Shown here in pieces: positions 1 to 7,434 of a DNA stretch of 11,777 bases. Made by a program: the position numbers and the translations under genes. Every line of letters begins with the position of its first letter. Position 1 is the first letter of the stretch. The notes beneath the pieces are model-generated. The model made no database searches, was not told the DNA's origin, and was given only the letters and a program-made list of their open reading frames with translations. Source of the DNA: Chloroflexota bacterium (GTDB lineage: Bacteria > Chloroflexota > Dormibacteria > Aeolococcales > Aeolococcaceae); NCBI GenBank assembly GCA_005889515.1, contig VBHE01000138.1:1-11777 (forward strand). Reading direction: 5' to 3'.

Positions 1-1902
1 TGTCGCCACGGCCGAGCAGCTTCTCGGCGCCCATCTCGTCGAGGATCACCCGCGAGTCGACGCCGCTCGACACCGCGAAGGCGACGCGGCTGGGGATGTT
101 CGCCTTGATCAGGCCGGTGATGATGTCCGCCGACGGGCGCTGGGTGGCGACGATCAGGTGGATGCCGACGGCGCGGGCGAGCTGGGCGATGCGGCAGATG
201 AGGTCCTCGATCTCGCCGGCGGCGACCATCATCAGGTCGGCGAGCTCGTCGATGACGACGACGATGTTCGGCAACGGGTTGAGCCCGAGCTGGGGCGAGC
301 GCTCGTTGAAGGCGACGATGTTCCGCGCGCCGTGCGAGGCGAAGAGCTTGTAGCGCTCCTCCATCTCCTTCACCGCCCAGCGCAGCGACGCCACCGCGGC
401 GTCGGGCTCGACCACCACCGGGACCAGCAGGTGGGGGACGTCGGCGAAGTTGCTGAGCTCCACCCGCTTGGGGTCGATGAGGATGAGCTTCAGCTGCGCG
501 GGGGTGGCCTGCAGGAGGAAGCCGGCGAGCACTGCGTTGATGCACACCGACTTGCCGCTGCCGGTGGCGCCGGCGATGAGCAGGTGGGGCATGCGCGCGA
601 GGTCGCCGACGACGGGGCGCCGCTGGTCACCACGTCGCGCAGCGTCACCAGCTGGGCCGCCTTGTTGGGGACCTCGATGCCGATCGCCGCCTTGCCCGGG
701 ATCGGCGCCTGGATGCGGATCGGCGCCGCCAGCGCGAGGGAGAGGTCGGTCTGGTGGCTGACGATCTTCCGCACCGGCACGCCGACCGCGGGCTGGAGCT
801 CGTACTGGGTGACCGTCGGGCCGCTGTTGACGCCGCGCACCCGGGCGTCGACGCCGAAGGCGAGAAGGGTGGATTCAATCGTCCCGCGGGTGGTGCGGAT
901 CTCGGCCTCGAGCCGCTCGCGCTTACCGGTGACGGTGTCGAGGAGCTCCGCCGACGGCACCATCCAGATGCGCTCCGGCTCGGCCTCCTCGGTGGTCAGC
1001 TCGTCCGCGTGCGGCGGGGTCTCGGCGAGGCCGAGATCGGCGGCAACCGGCTCGGCCACCGGCTCGAGCGGCAGCCCCTCGAACTCGCGCAGGAAGGGGA
1101 TGGCTGGCGACGGGGCCTCGTCGGCCGCCGGGTCCTCAAGGGCCGGGGGCTCGAGGTCGGCCCCGTCGGGAAGAAACACGGGAGGGACGGCCGGCTCGAC
1201 GGCCGCACCGCGGCGGCGCCGTCCGGTGGCGGGTGGCTCCAGCACGGGCAGCGGCTCCGGCGGCGCCGCAGCCGCCTGCACCGCCGCCTCCGCGTCCGCC
1301 GCCAGCCGCGCCTCCGCCCACCAGGCGCGCAGGGCCGCGGCGAGGCGGCCGACGCGGAGCTCCACGGCGAGCACCAGCCCGAGGCAGGCGATCACCAGCC
1401 AGGCGGTGCCCGCCGCGGCGTCGCCGAGCCGGTTGCCGAGCCCGGGGCCGAGCCGCTGCCCGACCCGGCCGGCGCTGCCGGCGTCGACCAGCCCGAGGAA
1501 CCCGAGCAGGGCGAGGGCGGTGACCAGGCAGCCGGCTGCGCCCTGGATACCCCCGCTCCAACCGCGGGCGCCGATCATCCGCACCCCGGCGACGAGCGGC
1601 GCGGCGGCGATCAGCCAGGCGCCGACCCCGAGCCAGCTGAAGAGCGCGTCGTGGGCCGGCGCTGCGATCGAGCCGCCTCCGGGGAGGGCGAGCACCACGG
1701 CGAGCACCACCCCGGCGCCGATGCCGCCGACCCCGCAGAGCTCACGCCGCTGGTCGGGGGTGAGCAGCGGCGTCCGCGGCGCCGAGACCTTCTTCGCGGC
1801 TCGGGAACGGCGGGCGCGCTCGGTCGCGGGGCGGGAGCGTGAGCGGGACGGGCGGCGGACCCTCGAAGGGGTCGCTGCACCGGCTCCTCGGGTGCGGGCC
1901 AT
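1..1902 (-). CDS. ftsK: DNA translocase FtsK/SpoIIIE, C-terminus off the left edge, internal frame break
   Basis: Septal ATP-driven DNA pump that moves chromosome ends out of the closing division plane. From ATG 1902 the N-terminus is basic, followed by four membrane segments (residues about 57-74, 86-108, 122-140, 164-182) and an Ala/Pro/Glu-rich linker (about 200-310). The conserved alpha/beta motor region then begins (GPTVTQYELQPA at 361-372, APIPGKAAIGIEVPN at 399-413). At about 613-624 the reading frame changes; the other frame continues with Walker A GATGSGKS (codons 571-548), Walker B VVVIDELADLM (about 235-260) and ends in GRGD at the window edge. The start at 1902 is chosen because AGAGAGG lies 11 bases upstream and the protein looks typical from there; an upstream in-frame ATG at 2067 only adds a non-conserved leader. 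DNA-orienting gamma domain is outside the window. Identity is very sure; whether the gene is intact is not. Confidence 0.9.
613..624 (-). other. Frame break and missing segment in ftsK
   Basis: Upstream frame reads VTLRDVVTSG and then becomes nonsense; the frame needed downstream begins RRPVVGDLARMPHLL. In E. coli FtsK, recalled from memory, 22 residues separate the equivalents of RDVVT and PVVGDL. Here only about 8 bases do, so about 58 bases are missing (3n+1, which agrees with the observed frame change). The lost part is the strand with the SPLxxxLGxDIxG pattern just before Walker A. This could be a real deletion or an assembly error. Confidence 0.8.
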
Positions 1903-2119
1903 CGGAGTGGCAGCCTCTCTGGTGGGACGATGAGTTTCGGCGACGGGCTGCAGATTCCGTCGAACGGATGCGCCGCCGATGGTACCAGTCCGCGTACCGC
2001 CGTGGACCACCGTCCCGACCGCGGCGACAGACCCCACCGGGCGCGCGCTGGTGCTCCCGATCGTCAACCATTACAGTTCCTTACGCGCGGAGCACGCCGC
2101 GCACAAGCGGAGGACCTGA

Positions 2120-2746
2120 ATGAAGCATCGACTGCGTCGGCCACGCGGTGGCAGCGCGCTCGCGGTTGCCGCGATCGTGGCCGTCTGCCTGCTCATCGGC
2201 TCCGCGGCGGGAGCGCCAACCGTCCGGCAACACCTGAGCCCGGTGGCGGCGGGGCAGGGCATCTACATGACCATCGGCAGCTGCCCGGGGTCCGGAACCT
2301 CGATCTGCGGGGACTCGACGGCACCGGGTCATACCGGCGCGATGATCCTCGCCTCCGTCTCCTTCAAGGGCACGACCCCTGCGACGGCGGGCGGGCCGAG
2401 CGGCCCGGTGAGGTTCGACGACCTGACCGTGGACAAGTCGGCGGACCCGGGCTCGGCGCCGCTGCTGAGCCGCCTCGCCACCGGCGCCAGGGTGGGGCCG
2501 GTGGTCGTCTCCTTCGACCGACCGGGGCCGACCGGGGCTCCGGTCACCGTGCTGCGCTACACGATCAACCCGGCCGTGGTCACCAGCTACTCGCTGTCCA
2601 CCGACACCTCGGGCCACACCGAGCACATGACCATGGCCGTCGGGGCGGTGAAGATCGAGTACTGGGCGATCGGCCCGGACGGGATCGTCCGGCCCATCGG
2701 CAGCTTCTGCTGGAGCGTCACCACCAACAGCCCGACCTGTCCGTGA
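2120..2746 (+). CDS. Secreted Hcp-like (type VI tube protein fold) protein, orphan
   Basis: A 208-residue protein with a Sec-type signal peptide (basic MKHRLRRPR, hydrophobic core about 12-27, probable cleavage near residues 30-32). The mature part follows the pattern of the Hcp family (T6SS_HCP) from memory: GDSTAPGHTG at 64-73 matches the ESTDxxHxG loop, RFDDLTVDKSAD at 98-109 matches FSDLTVTKxxD, then LLSRLATGARVGPVVVSF, LRYTINPAVVTSYSLS at 145-160 and AVKIEYW at 176-182. Cytoplasmic Hcp proteins are usually about 160 residues with no signal peptide, so the export signal and the four mature cysteines (55, 63, 197, 207; possible disulfides) are unusual. A strong GGAGG at 2109-2113, six bases before ATG, fixes the start. 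A weak -10-like TACAGT lies at 2072-2077 with no good -35. It is a single plus-strand gene between two minus-strand housekeeping genes, without sheath, VgrG or ClpV genes nearby, so a classical type VI role is unlikely. Function unknown. Confidence 0.8.
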   Translation: MKHRLRRPRGGSALAVAAIVAVCLLIGSAAGAPTVRQHLSPVAAGQGIYMTIGSCPGSGTSICGDSTAPGHTGAMILASVSFKGTTPATAGGPSGPVRFDDLTVDKSADPGSAPLLSRLATGARVGPVVVSFDRPGPTGAPVTVLRYTINPAVVTSYSLSTDTSGHTEHMTMAVGAVKIEYWAIGPDGIVRPIGSFCWSVTTNSPTCP

Positions 2747-2749
2747 CCC

Positions 2750-2782
2750 GGTGGGCGGCGGCGTGCTGCGCCGCCGCCCACC
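2750..2782. terminator. Perfect 14-bp hairpin between convergent genes
   Basis: Arms 2750-2763 and 2769-2782 pair perfectly (GGTGGGCGGCGGCG and its complement) around a 5-base loop. It starts four bases after the Hcp-like stop codon and lies 10 bases beyond the rnj stop, so it can serve both converging genes. There is no T-tract on either side. It is therefore either a GC-only terminator, as in many high-GC bacteria, or a 3'-end stability hairpin. Confidence 0.7.
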
Positions 2783-2792
2783 CCGGCTGACC

Positions 2793-4481
2793 TCAGACCT
2801 CGGTGATCACCGGGAGGATCATCGGGCGGCGGTGGGTGCGCCGGTAGAGGAACCGCGCCAGGCCCTCGTGGATCGCCGCCTGCCAGACCGACCACTCCGA
2901 GTCGGGGCGCAGCCGCGAGACCAGCTCGAGGACGTGGGCGCGGGCCTCGTCGAAGAGCGACTCGGTGGAGGACTCGTCGATGAAGCCGCGGGAGACGAGG
3001 TCGGGGCCGCCCACCACCATCCCGGTCGAGCGCTCGACGGTGAGCACGACGATGAGCACTCCGTCCTGGGCGAGGTGGCGGCGGTCGCGGAGCACGACGT
3101 CGCCCGCCTCCTCGATCTCCAGCCCGTCGACGTAGACGTATCCGGCGGGGGCGCGCAGGGTGGTGCGGCGGATGCCCTCGGCGTCGACCTCGATGATGGT
3201 GCCGTTGTCGATCGGCAGCACCCGCTCGGCGGGGATGCCGACCGCCTTGGCGAGCTCGGAGTGGATGGCGAGGTGGCGGTACTCGCCGTGCACCGGCACG
3301 AAGTAGCGGGGACGCACCAGGGTCATGAGCAGCTTGAGCTCCTCGCGGCTCGCGTGCCCCGAGGCGTGCACCTTGTGGCGCGAGGAGTGGAAGACCCGGC
3401 TCCCCTGCCGGTAGAGGTTGTTGATGGTCCGGTGCACCAGCTCCTCGTTGCCGGGGATCGGGTTGGCGCTGATGATGACCGTATCTCCGCGCTGCAGCTG
3501 GACGATGGGATGCTCGCCGGCGGCGATGCGGGTGAGCGCGGAGAGCGGCTCGCCCTGGGCGCCGGTGCAGACGATGAGCACCTTGTCCGGGGTCAGGCCG
3601 TCGAGCTGGCGCGGCCAGATCAGCGAGCCCCCCGCCACCCGGAGGAAGCCGAGCTCCTGGGCGGTGGTGACGTTGTTCAGCATCGAGCGCCCCACCACCA
3701 GGGAGCGGCGCCCGTGGGCCTCGGCGCAGTCGAAGGCCTGCTGCAGGCGCGAGATGTTCGATGCGAAGGTCGCCATGAGGATGCGACCCGGCGAGCTCGA
3801 GAAGATCGGCGACAGCCCCTCCCCCACCGTCCGCTCGCTCGGGGTGATCCCCTCGGACTCGGCGTTGGTGCTGTCGCTGAGGAGCAGCAGCACCCCCTCG
3901 TCGCCGAGCCGCGCGAGCCGGGCGAGGTTGGGCGGCTCGCCGTTGATCGGGGTGTGGTCGAGCTTGAAGTCGCCGCTGTGCACGATCGTCCCCAGCGCGG
4001 TGTGCAGCGCGAGCGCACAGGCGTCGGGGATGCTGTGGGTGGTGTGGATCCACTCCACCGCGATGCCGCCGAGCTGCACGGTGTCGCCGGGGCGGACCAC
4101 GTGGGTCTCGGTGGCGTCGAGGAGGCCGTGCTCCTTCAGCTTCGAGCGCAGGAAGCCGAGGGTGAGGCTGGTGCCGTAGACCGGCACCGGCAGCCGCGGC
4201 AGGATGTAGGGGAGGCCGCCGATGTGGTCCTCATGCCCGTGGGTGAGGACGATGCCGCGCACCCGCTGGGCGCGGTCGAGCAGCCAGGTGATGTCGGGGA
4301 TGACGAGGTCGATGCCGAGCATCTCCTGCTCGGGGAACATCAGCCCCGCGTCGACGACCACGATGTCGTCGTTGCACTCGACGGCCATGAGGTTGCGCCC
4401 GATCTCGCCCACCCCGCCGAGAGGCACGAGGGAGAGCCGCCCCCCTCCCACCGCAGGTGGGGCGCTGAGGCCGTCCGTCAT
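2793..4481 (-). CDS. rnj: Ribonuclease J
   Basis: A 562-residue metallo-beta-lactamase/beta-CASP nuclease, close to the usual length (about 555). RNase J cuts RNA internally and degrades it from the 5' end; it matures rRNA and turns over mRNA in the cytoplasm. Metal-binding motif HGHEDH is at 81-86; further ligands are H149 (HTTHS), D171 (HSGDFK) and H398 (PVHGEYRH). The beta-CASP part carries SDSTNAE (202-208) and HASGHASREELK (372-383). The C-terminal domain ends in RRPMILPVITEV, typical of the family. The start codon overlaps the stop of the glycosylase gene by one base (TGATG), so translation is probably coupled. In Bacillus an rnj gene likewise follows dapA. All catalytic residues are present and no lesion is visible. 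Confidence 0.96.
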   Translation of the reverse strand: MTDGLSAPPAVGGGRLSLVPLGGVGEIGRNLMAVECNDDIVVVDAGLMFPEQEMLGIDLVIPDITWLLDRAQRVRGIVLTHGHEDHIGGLPYILPRLPVPVYGTSLTLGFLRSKLKEHGLLDATETHVVRPGDTVQLGGIAVEWIHTTHSIPDACALALHTALGTIVHSGDFKLDHTPINGEPPNLARLARLGDEGVLLLLSDSTNAESEGITPSERTVGEGLSPIFSSSPGRILMATFASNISRLQQAFDCAEAHGRRSLVVGRSMLNNVTTAQELGFLRVAGGSLIWPRQLDGLTPDKVLIVCTGAQGEPLSALTRIAAGEHPIVQLQRGDTVIISANPIPGNEELVHRTINNLYRQGSRVFHSSRHKVHASGHASREELKLLMTLVRPRYFVPVHGEYRHLAIHSELAKAVGIPAERVLPIDNGTIIEVDAEGIRRTTLRAPAGYVYVDGLEIEEAGDVVLRDRRHLAQDGVLIVVLTVERSTGMVVGGPDLVSRGFIDESSTESLFDEARAHVLELVSRLRPDSEWSVWQAAIHEGLARFLYRRTHRRPMILPVITEV

Positions 4482-5146
4482 CAGAAGAGCGTGAGCTGCT
4501 CGTCCGCGGCCCGGACCGCGGCGGCGCGCGCTGCCTCCTGCTCCTCGTCCTTGCGCTGGCGCTCGCGCTCCGCCTCGGCGTCGTCGAGGTAGCCGCGCAC
4601 CCGCTGCATGTCCTCCTCGAGAGTGCGCAGCAGCGATGCGTTGTAGAGCGCCGCGGCGGGGTGGAACAGGGGCACGTAGAGGCGGTCGCCGCGGCGCACC
4701 CGCTGACCGTGGATGCGGCTGATGCCGGGCATCCCGGGGAGCAGCCGGCCCACCGCGTGCCGTCCCAGCAGCAGGATCACGTCGGGGCGGATGAGCGCCA
4801 CCTGCTCGTCGAGGAAGTGTGCGCAGGAGCTCACCTCGTCGGGCTCGGGGTCACGGTTGCCGGGCGGGCGGCACTTGAGCACGTTGCAGATGTAGATGTC
4901 CTGGCGGTCGAGGCCGATCGACTGCAGCAGCCGGGTGAGGAGCTGACCGGCGGCGCCGACGAAGGGCCGTCCGGTGCGGTCCTCGTTCTCGCCCGGGGCC
5001 TCGCCGACCGCCATGATCCGCGCGGTCACCGGCCCGTCGCCGGGCACCGCGCGGGTGCGGGTCTCGTGGAGGCGGCACGAGGTGCAGATGTTGATGCGGT
5101 CGTGGAGCGCGGCGAGCGCCTCGGCGTCGACCAGGCCGAGGCTCAC
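4481..5146 (-). CDS. Family 4 uracil-DNA glycosylase (4Fe-4S) with clamp-like C-terminal peptide
   Basis: A 221-residue enzyme that removes uracil from DNA and starts base excision repair. Four cysteines in family-4 spacing bind the iron-sulfur cluster: C21 and C24 (CTSC), C92 (KCRPP) and C108. Motif A is GEAPGENED (48-56) followed by GRPFVGAAGQLL; motif B is FHPAAAL (161-167). The GTG start at 5146 is chosen because it overlaps the dapA stop as GTGA, and the family N-terminus (LHDRINICTSCRL) begins soon after. Residues about 187-216 form a highly charged, probably helical tail that ends exactly in QLTLF, similar to the bacterial sliding-clamp binding consensus QL(S/D)LF. The gene overlaps dapA by four bases and rnj by one, so it is co-translated with a lysine-pathway and an RNA-decay gene, an uncommon placing for a repair enzyme. 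Confidence 0.93.
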   Translation of the reverse strand: MSLGLVDAEALAALHDRINICTSCRLHETRTRAVPGDGPVTARIMAVGEAPGENEDRTGRPFVGAAGQLLTRLLQSIGLDRQDIYICNVLKCRPPGNRDPEPDEVSSCAHFLDEQVALIRPDVILLLGRHAVGRLLPGMPGISRIHGQRVRRGDRLYVPLFHPAAALYNASLLRTLEEDMQRVRGYLDDAEAERERQRKDEEQEAARAAAVRAADEQLTLF

Positions 5147-6069
5147 GCCGTGCGGACCGCCGGGCGGGTTCCCTGCGCGATCGACAGGCCGACGAGGTCG
5201 CCGCAGGAGTCGAGGAGCGCGCCGAGCGCGGCGCGCCGGTCGGCGTCGAGGGGCACCAGCGGCAGCCGCACCGTGCCCACCTCGACGCCGAGGTGCTCGA
5301 GCGCCGCCTTCACCGGGATCGGGTTCGAGGTGACGAAGAGCCCGCGGAACAGCGGCAGCAGCCGCCCGTGGAGCGCCGCGGCGCCGGCGAGGTCGCCGGC
5401 TGCGTGGACGTCGATCATCCGGCGCATCGCCGCCCCGCAGACGTGGGAGACGACGCTGACGACGCCGTACGCCCCGACGCTCATGAAGGGGAGGGTGAGC
5501 CCGTCGTCGCCGCTCCACACCAGGAAGCCCGCGGGCGCGCCGGCGACGATCCGGGCCACCTGGTCGGCGTCCCCGGCGGCCTCCTTGGTCCCGCAGATGT
5601 GGGGGTGGCGCGCCAACGCGAGAGTCGTCTCCACGCTGAGGTTGACGCCGGTCCGTCCCGGGATGTTGTAGACGATGACCGGAAGCCCCACGTCGGCGAC
5701 CGCCCGGTAGTGGGCGATCAGGCCCTCCTGCGGAGGCTTGTTGTAGTAGGGGGTCACTACCAGCGCAGCGTCGGCGCCCTCGTCCTTCGCCTCGCGGGTG
5801 GCGAGCACGGTGGCCGCGGTGCTGTTCGAGCCGGTGCCCATCACCACGGCGTGGTCCGGCAGCGCCCGGCGCACCGTCCGCAGCAGGTCGAGGCGCTCGG
5901 CGTGGGTGAGCGTCGGCGACTCGCCGGTGGTGCCGTTCACCACCACGCCGTCGCTGCCAGAGGCGACGAGCGCACGGGCGAGGCGGGCGGCGAGGTCGAG
6001 ATCGACCGCGCCGGCGGCGTCGAAGGGTGTCACCATCGCGGTGAGCAGCCGTCCCAGGCTCGCGGGCAT
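5143..6069 (-). CDS. dapA: 4-hydroxy-tetrahydrodipicolinate synthase
   Basis: Condenses pyruvate with aspartate semialdehyde, the first committed step of lysine and diaminopimelate synthesis; the substrate comes from Asd and the product goes to DapB, both encoded in this window. The 308-residue protein has the family landmarks: GTTGES (46-51), TPYYNKPPQEG (106-116), YNIPGRTG (134-141) with Tyr134 and Arg139, and the Schiff-base lysine K162 in GTKEAAGD. The usual length is about 290-300, with a slightly long C-terminus. ATG 6069 is chosen because MPASLGRLLTAMVTPF fits the family start. There is no Shine-Dalgarno sequence; a -10 element lies seven bases upstream, suggesting a leaderless message. 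The stop codon overlaps the glycosylase start. Confidence 0.96.
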   Translation of the reverse strand: MPASLGRLLTAMVTPFDAAGAVDLDLAARLARALVASGSDGVVVNGTTGESPTLTHAERLDLLRTVRRALPDHAVVMGTGSNSTAATVLATREAKDEGADAALVVTPYYNKPPQEGLIAHYRAVADVGLPVIVYNIPGRTGVNLSVETTLALARHPHICGTKEAAGDADQVARIVAGAPAGFLVWSGDDGLTLPFMSVGAYGVVSVVSHVCGAAMRRMIDVHAAGDLAGAAALHGRLLPLFRGLFVTSNPIPVKAALEHLGVEVGTVRLPLVPLDADRRAALGALLDSCGDLVGLSIAQGTRPAVRTA

Positions 6070-6076
6070 GGCCGGG

Positions 6077-6082
6077 ATTGTA
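6077..6082 (-). promoter_or_regulatory. Putative -10 element for leaderless dapA transcript
   Basis: TACAAT on the minus strand, one base from TATAAT, ends seven bases before the dapA ATG. Transcription would then begin at or next to the start codon. There is no good -35 at the normal spacing; a CTGACC lies 26 bases away, which is too far. It falls in the 41-base gap after the lipoprotein gene and would give dapA, udg and rnj their own promoter. Confidence 0.5.
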
Positions 6083-6110
6083 CGTGCCCGGCCCGGCCGG
6101 AGCGGAGCGG

Positions 6111-7370
6111 TCAGGCGGTGACGAGGCCGAGGAGCTGGGTGCCCGCGGACTGCGTCGAGGGCACCGGCTGAACCGCTCCCGTCGCCGGGTCGACGATCAC
6201 GACGCCGGTCTGAGGGGCGGCCGGGTCGCCGGTCACCGAGGTGGCCACGAGGCGGCCGTTGGCGAGCCAGCCGACCGGCTGCAGCCCCGCCGGCCCGACC
6301 GCCTTCGCGGTGCCGGAGACGAGGTCGAGGACGCGCAGCCGGGTCAGGGTCTGCCAGGTGCCGCAGTCGGAGCCCGCGGTGACGGTCGCGTACGCCAGCC
6401 TCGTCGAATCGGCGTTGAAGGTGGCGTCGCCAGCGGCGTTCTGGGTGGAGAGGTCGAAGCTCTGCACCACCTTGCCCCCGCGGAGGATCCGCAGCGCGTC
6501 GGCGCCGCGACCCTCGTTCTTCGAGGTGGGGATCACCGGGGTGTGGAAGCACGCGCTCGTGCCGTCGGCGGCGACGCCGCTGACCGGGCAGTTAGGATCG
6601 TCGGTGACCGAGCCGGCGAGGCCCGTCGCGGGGTCGACGATGGCGGTGTAGCCCTGGACCGTCTCCATCCCGAAGGGACCGCAGCCACAGCGTCCCTGGG
6701 GGAGGCGGGCGATGAGGAGGCCGCCACCGGTCCAGGTGACGGGGTCGTAGGACCAGTCGTACGGCGGGATGCCGGGGACGTTGCCGGCGCCATCCATCGT
6801 CCCCGTGGTGGGGCGGTCGGCGAGGAGCTGGACTGCTCCGGAGCTCACGAGATAGAGCCGGTTGTCGGTCGTCGGCGGCGTGGTCTGCGGCGCCATGAAC
6901 GGGCTGGTCACGTAGGCGATCCGGCCGCTCGCGCCGACGGCGAAGTACGCCCCCGTGGGCATCCTCGCGACCGTCGTCACCCCGCCGTCCCGACCCAGGC
7001 GGTGGAGCGCCCCGCCGGTGTCGAGCCAGTACGCGCCGTCCGGGCCGGACTTCACCCACCCGCTGATCGGGGCGCTCACCGGCGTGCTCGCCACCACCGT
7101 CCCGTCGAGGCCGACCAGGCGGATGGTCAGCACGTTGGTCGCGGACAGCCCCGTCAGCGCGACGAGCGCGGGTGGCGCCGGCTTCGGTGTCGGGGTCGGC
7201 AGGGCGGTCGGGGCCGCCGAGGCGCTCTCCGAGGGCGGGGTCGCGGCCGGCGCGGAGCCGGTCGGAGTCTGGGTGGCGCGGGCCACCGGGGAGGCCGGCG
7301 AGCCACAGCCGGCGAGCAGGAGGGTCACCGCGAGAGCGGCGACGCGGCCGTCGCGAGCAGGATTAAGCAT
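6111..7370 (-). CDS. Lipoprotein with predicted beta-propeller-like domain
   Basis: A 419-residue exported protein. The signal peptide ends in a clear lipobox, LLAGC with C22 as the lipidated cysteine, followed by a Ser/Thr/Pro/Ala-rich spacer (about 23-68) that would hold the domain away from the membrane. The remainder is made of repeated short beta-rich units, for example RLVGLDGTVVAS, LHRLGRDGGVTTVARM, LYLVSSGAVQLLAD, LRVLDLVSGTAKAV and VVIVDPATGAVQPV. These resemble blades of a TolB/WD40-type propeller. Six further cysteines (RCGCG, NCPV, ACFH, DCGTW) may form disulfides. ATG 7370 is chosen because it places the signal peptide correctly; the frame stays open upstream to 7502 but that extension would bury the signal. 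No Shine-Dalgarno is seen. The gene sits between asd and dapA, which is not part of the usual lysine cluster. Function unknown; a binding or scaffolding role is a guess. Confidence 0.85.
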   Translation of the reverse strand: MLNPARDGRVAALAVTLLLAGCGSPASPVARATQTPTGSAPAATPPSESASAAPTALPTPTPKPAPPALVALTGLSATNVLTIRLVGLDGTVVASTPVSAPISGWVKSGPDGAYWLDTGGALHRLGRDGGVTTVARMPTGAYFAVGASGRIAYVTSPFMAPQTTPPTTDNRLYLVSSGAVQLLADRPTTGTMDGAGNVPGIPPYDWSYDPVTWTGGGLLIARLPQGRCGCGPFGMETVQGYTAIVDPATGLAGSVTDDPNCPVSGVAADGTSACFHTPVIPTSKNEGRGADALRILRGGKVVQSFDLSTQNAAGDATFNADSTRLAYATVTAGSDCGTWQTLTRLRVLDLVSGTAKAVGPAGLQPVGWLANGRLVATSVTGDPAAPQTGVVIVDPATGAVQPVPSTQSAGTQLLGLVTA

Positions 7371-7380
7371 GTGCCGAGGA

Positions 7381-7386
7381 ATGCTA
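7381..7386 (-). promoter_or_regulatory. Putative -10 element of the lipoprotein gene
   Basis: TAGCAT on the minus strand matches the TAnnnT pattern and ends 10 bases before the ATG at 7370. The intervening bases contain no Shine-Dalgarno sequence, so the message would have a leader of only a few bases or none. No convincing -35 is present. Confidence 0.35.
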
Positions 7387-7407
7387 GGCGGGCATCTCTG
7401 CGCCGCC

Positions 7408-7425
7408 CGTGACCAGGATGTCACG
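7408..7425. promoter_or_regulatory. Operator-like inverted repeat in a divergent intergenic region
   Basis: CGTGAC and GTCACG form a perfect 6-bp dyad with a 6-base spacer (18 bp in all). It lies in the 64-base gap between the lipoprotein gene (minus) and the PhaC-like gene (plus), upstream of the lipoprotein -10 and nine bases before the hydrolase ATG. That geometry fits a dimeric repressor or activator site controlling both genes, but no regulator gene is nearby and a 6-bp dyad can occur by chance. Confidence 0.3.
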
Positions 7426-7434
7426 ATTTCCGGA

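Noticed and set aside
613..624. Programmed ribosomal frameshift in ftsK
   Set aside because: A slip at the CCCC run could rejoin the frames, but would still leave out about 19 conserved residues, so it does not restore a normal motor.
158..1933. Long plus-strand open frame of 591 codons
   Set aside because: It lies opposite ftsK, has low-complexity Ala/Arg/Ser-rich composition and no domain; a normal by-product of very high GC coding DNA.
1903..2067. Upstream ATG 2067 as the ftsK start
   Set aside because: The 55 added residues are non-conserved, and a ribosome-site-like AGAGAGG supports ATG 1902.
2062..2067. TTGACG as a -35 for ftsK on the minus strand
   Set aside because: No -10-like sequence lies at 15-19 bases downstream.
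2120..2220. Lipobox in the Hcp-like signal peptide
   Set aside because: Cys23 follows valine and lies inside the hydrophobic core, so it does not fit a lipobox; a normal Sec cleavage near 30-32 is better.
2751..4592. Plus-strand open frame of 613 codons
   Set aside because: Opposite the fully recognisable RNase J gene; its product has no motif and is rich in Asp, Glu, Val and His as expected for an antisense frame.
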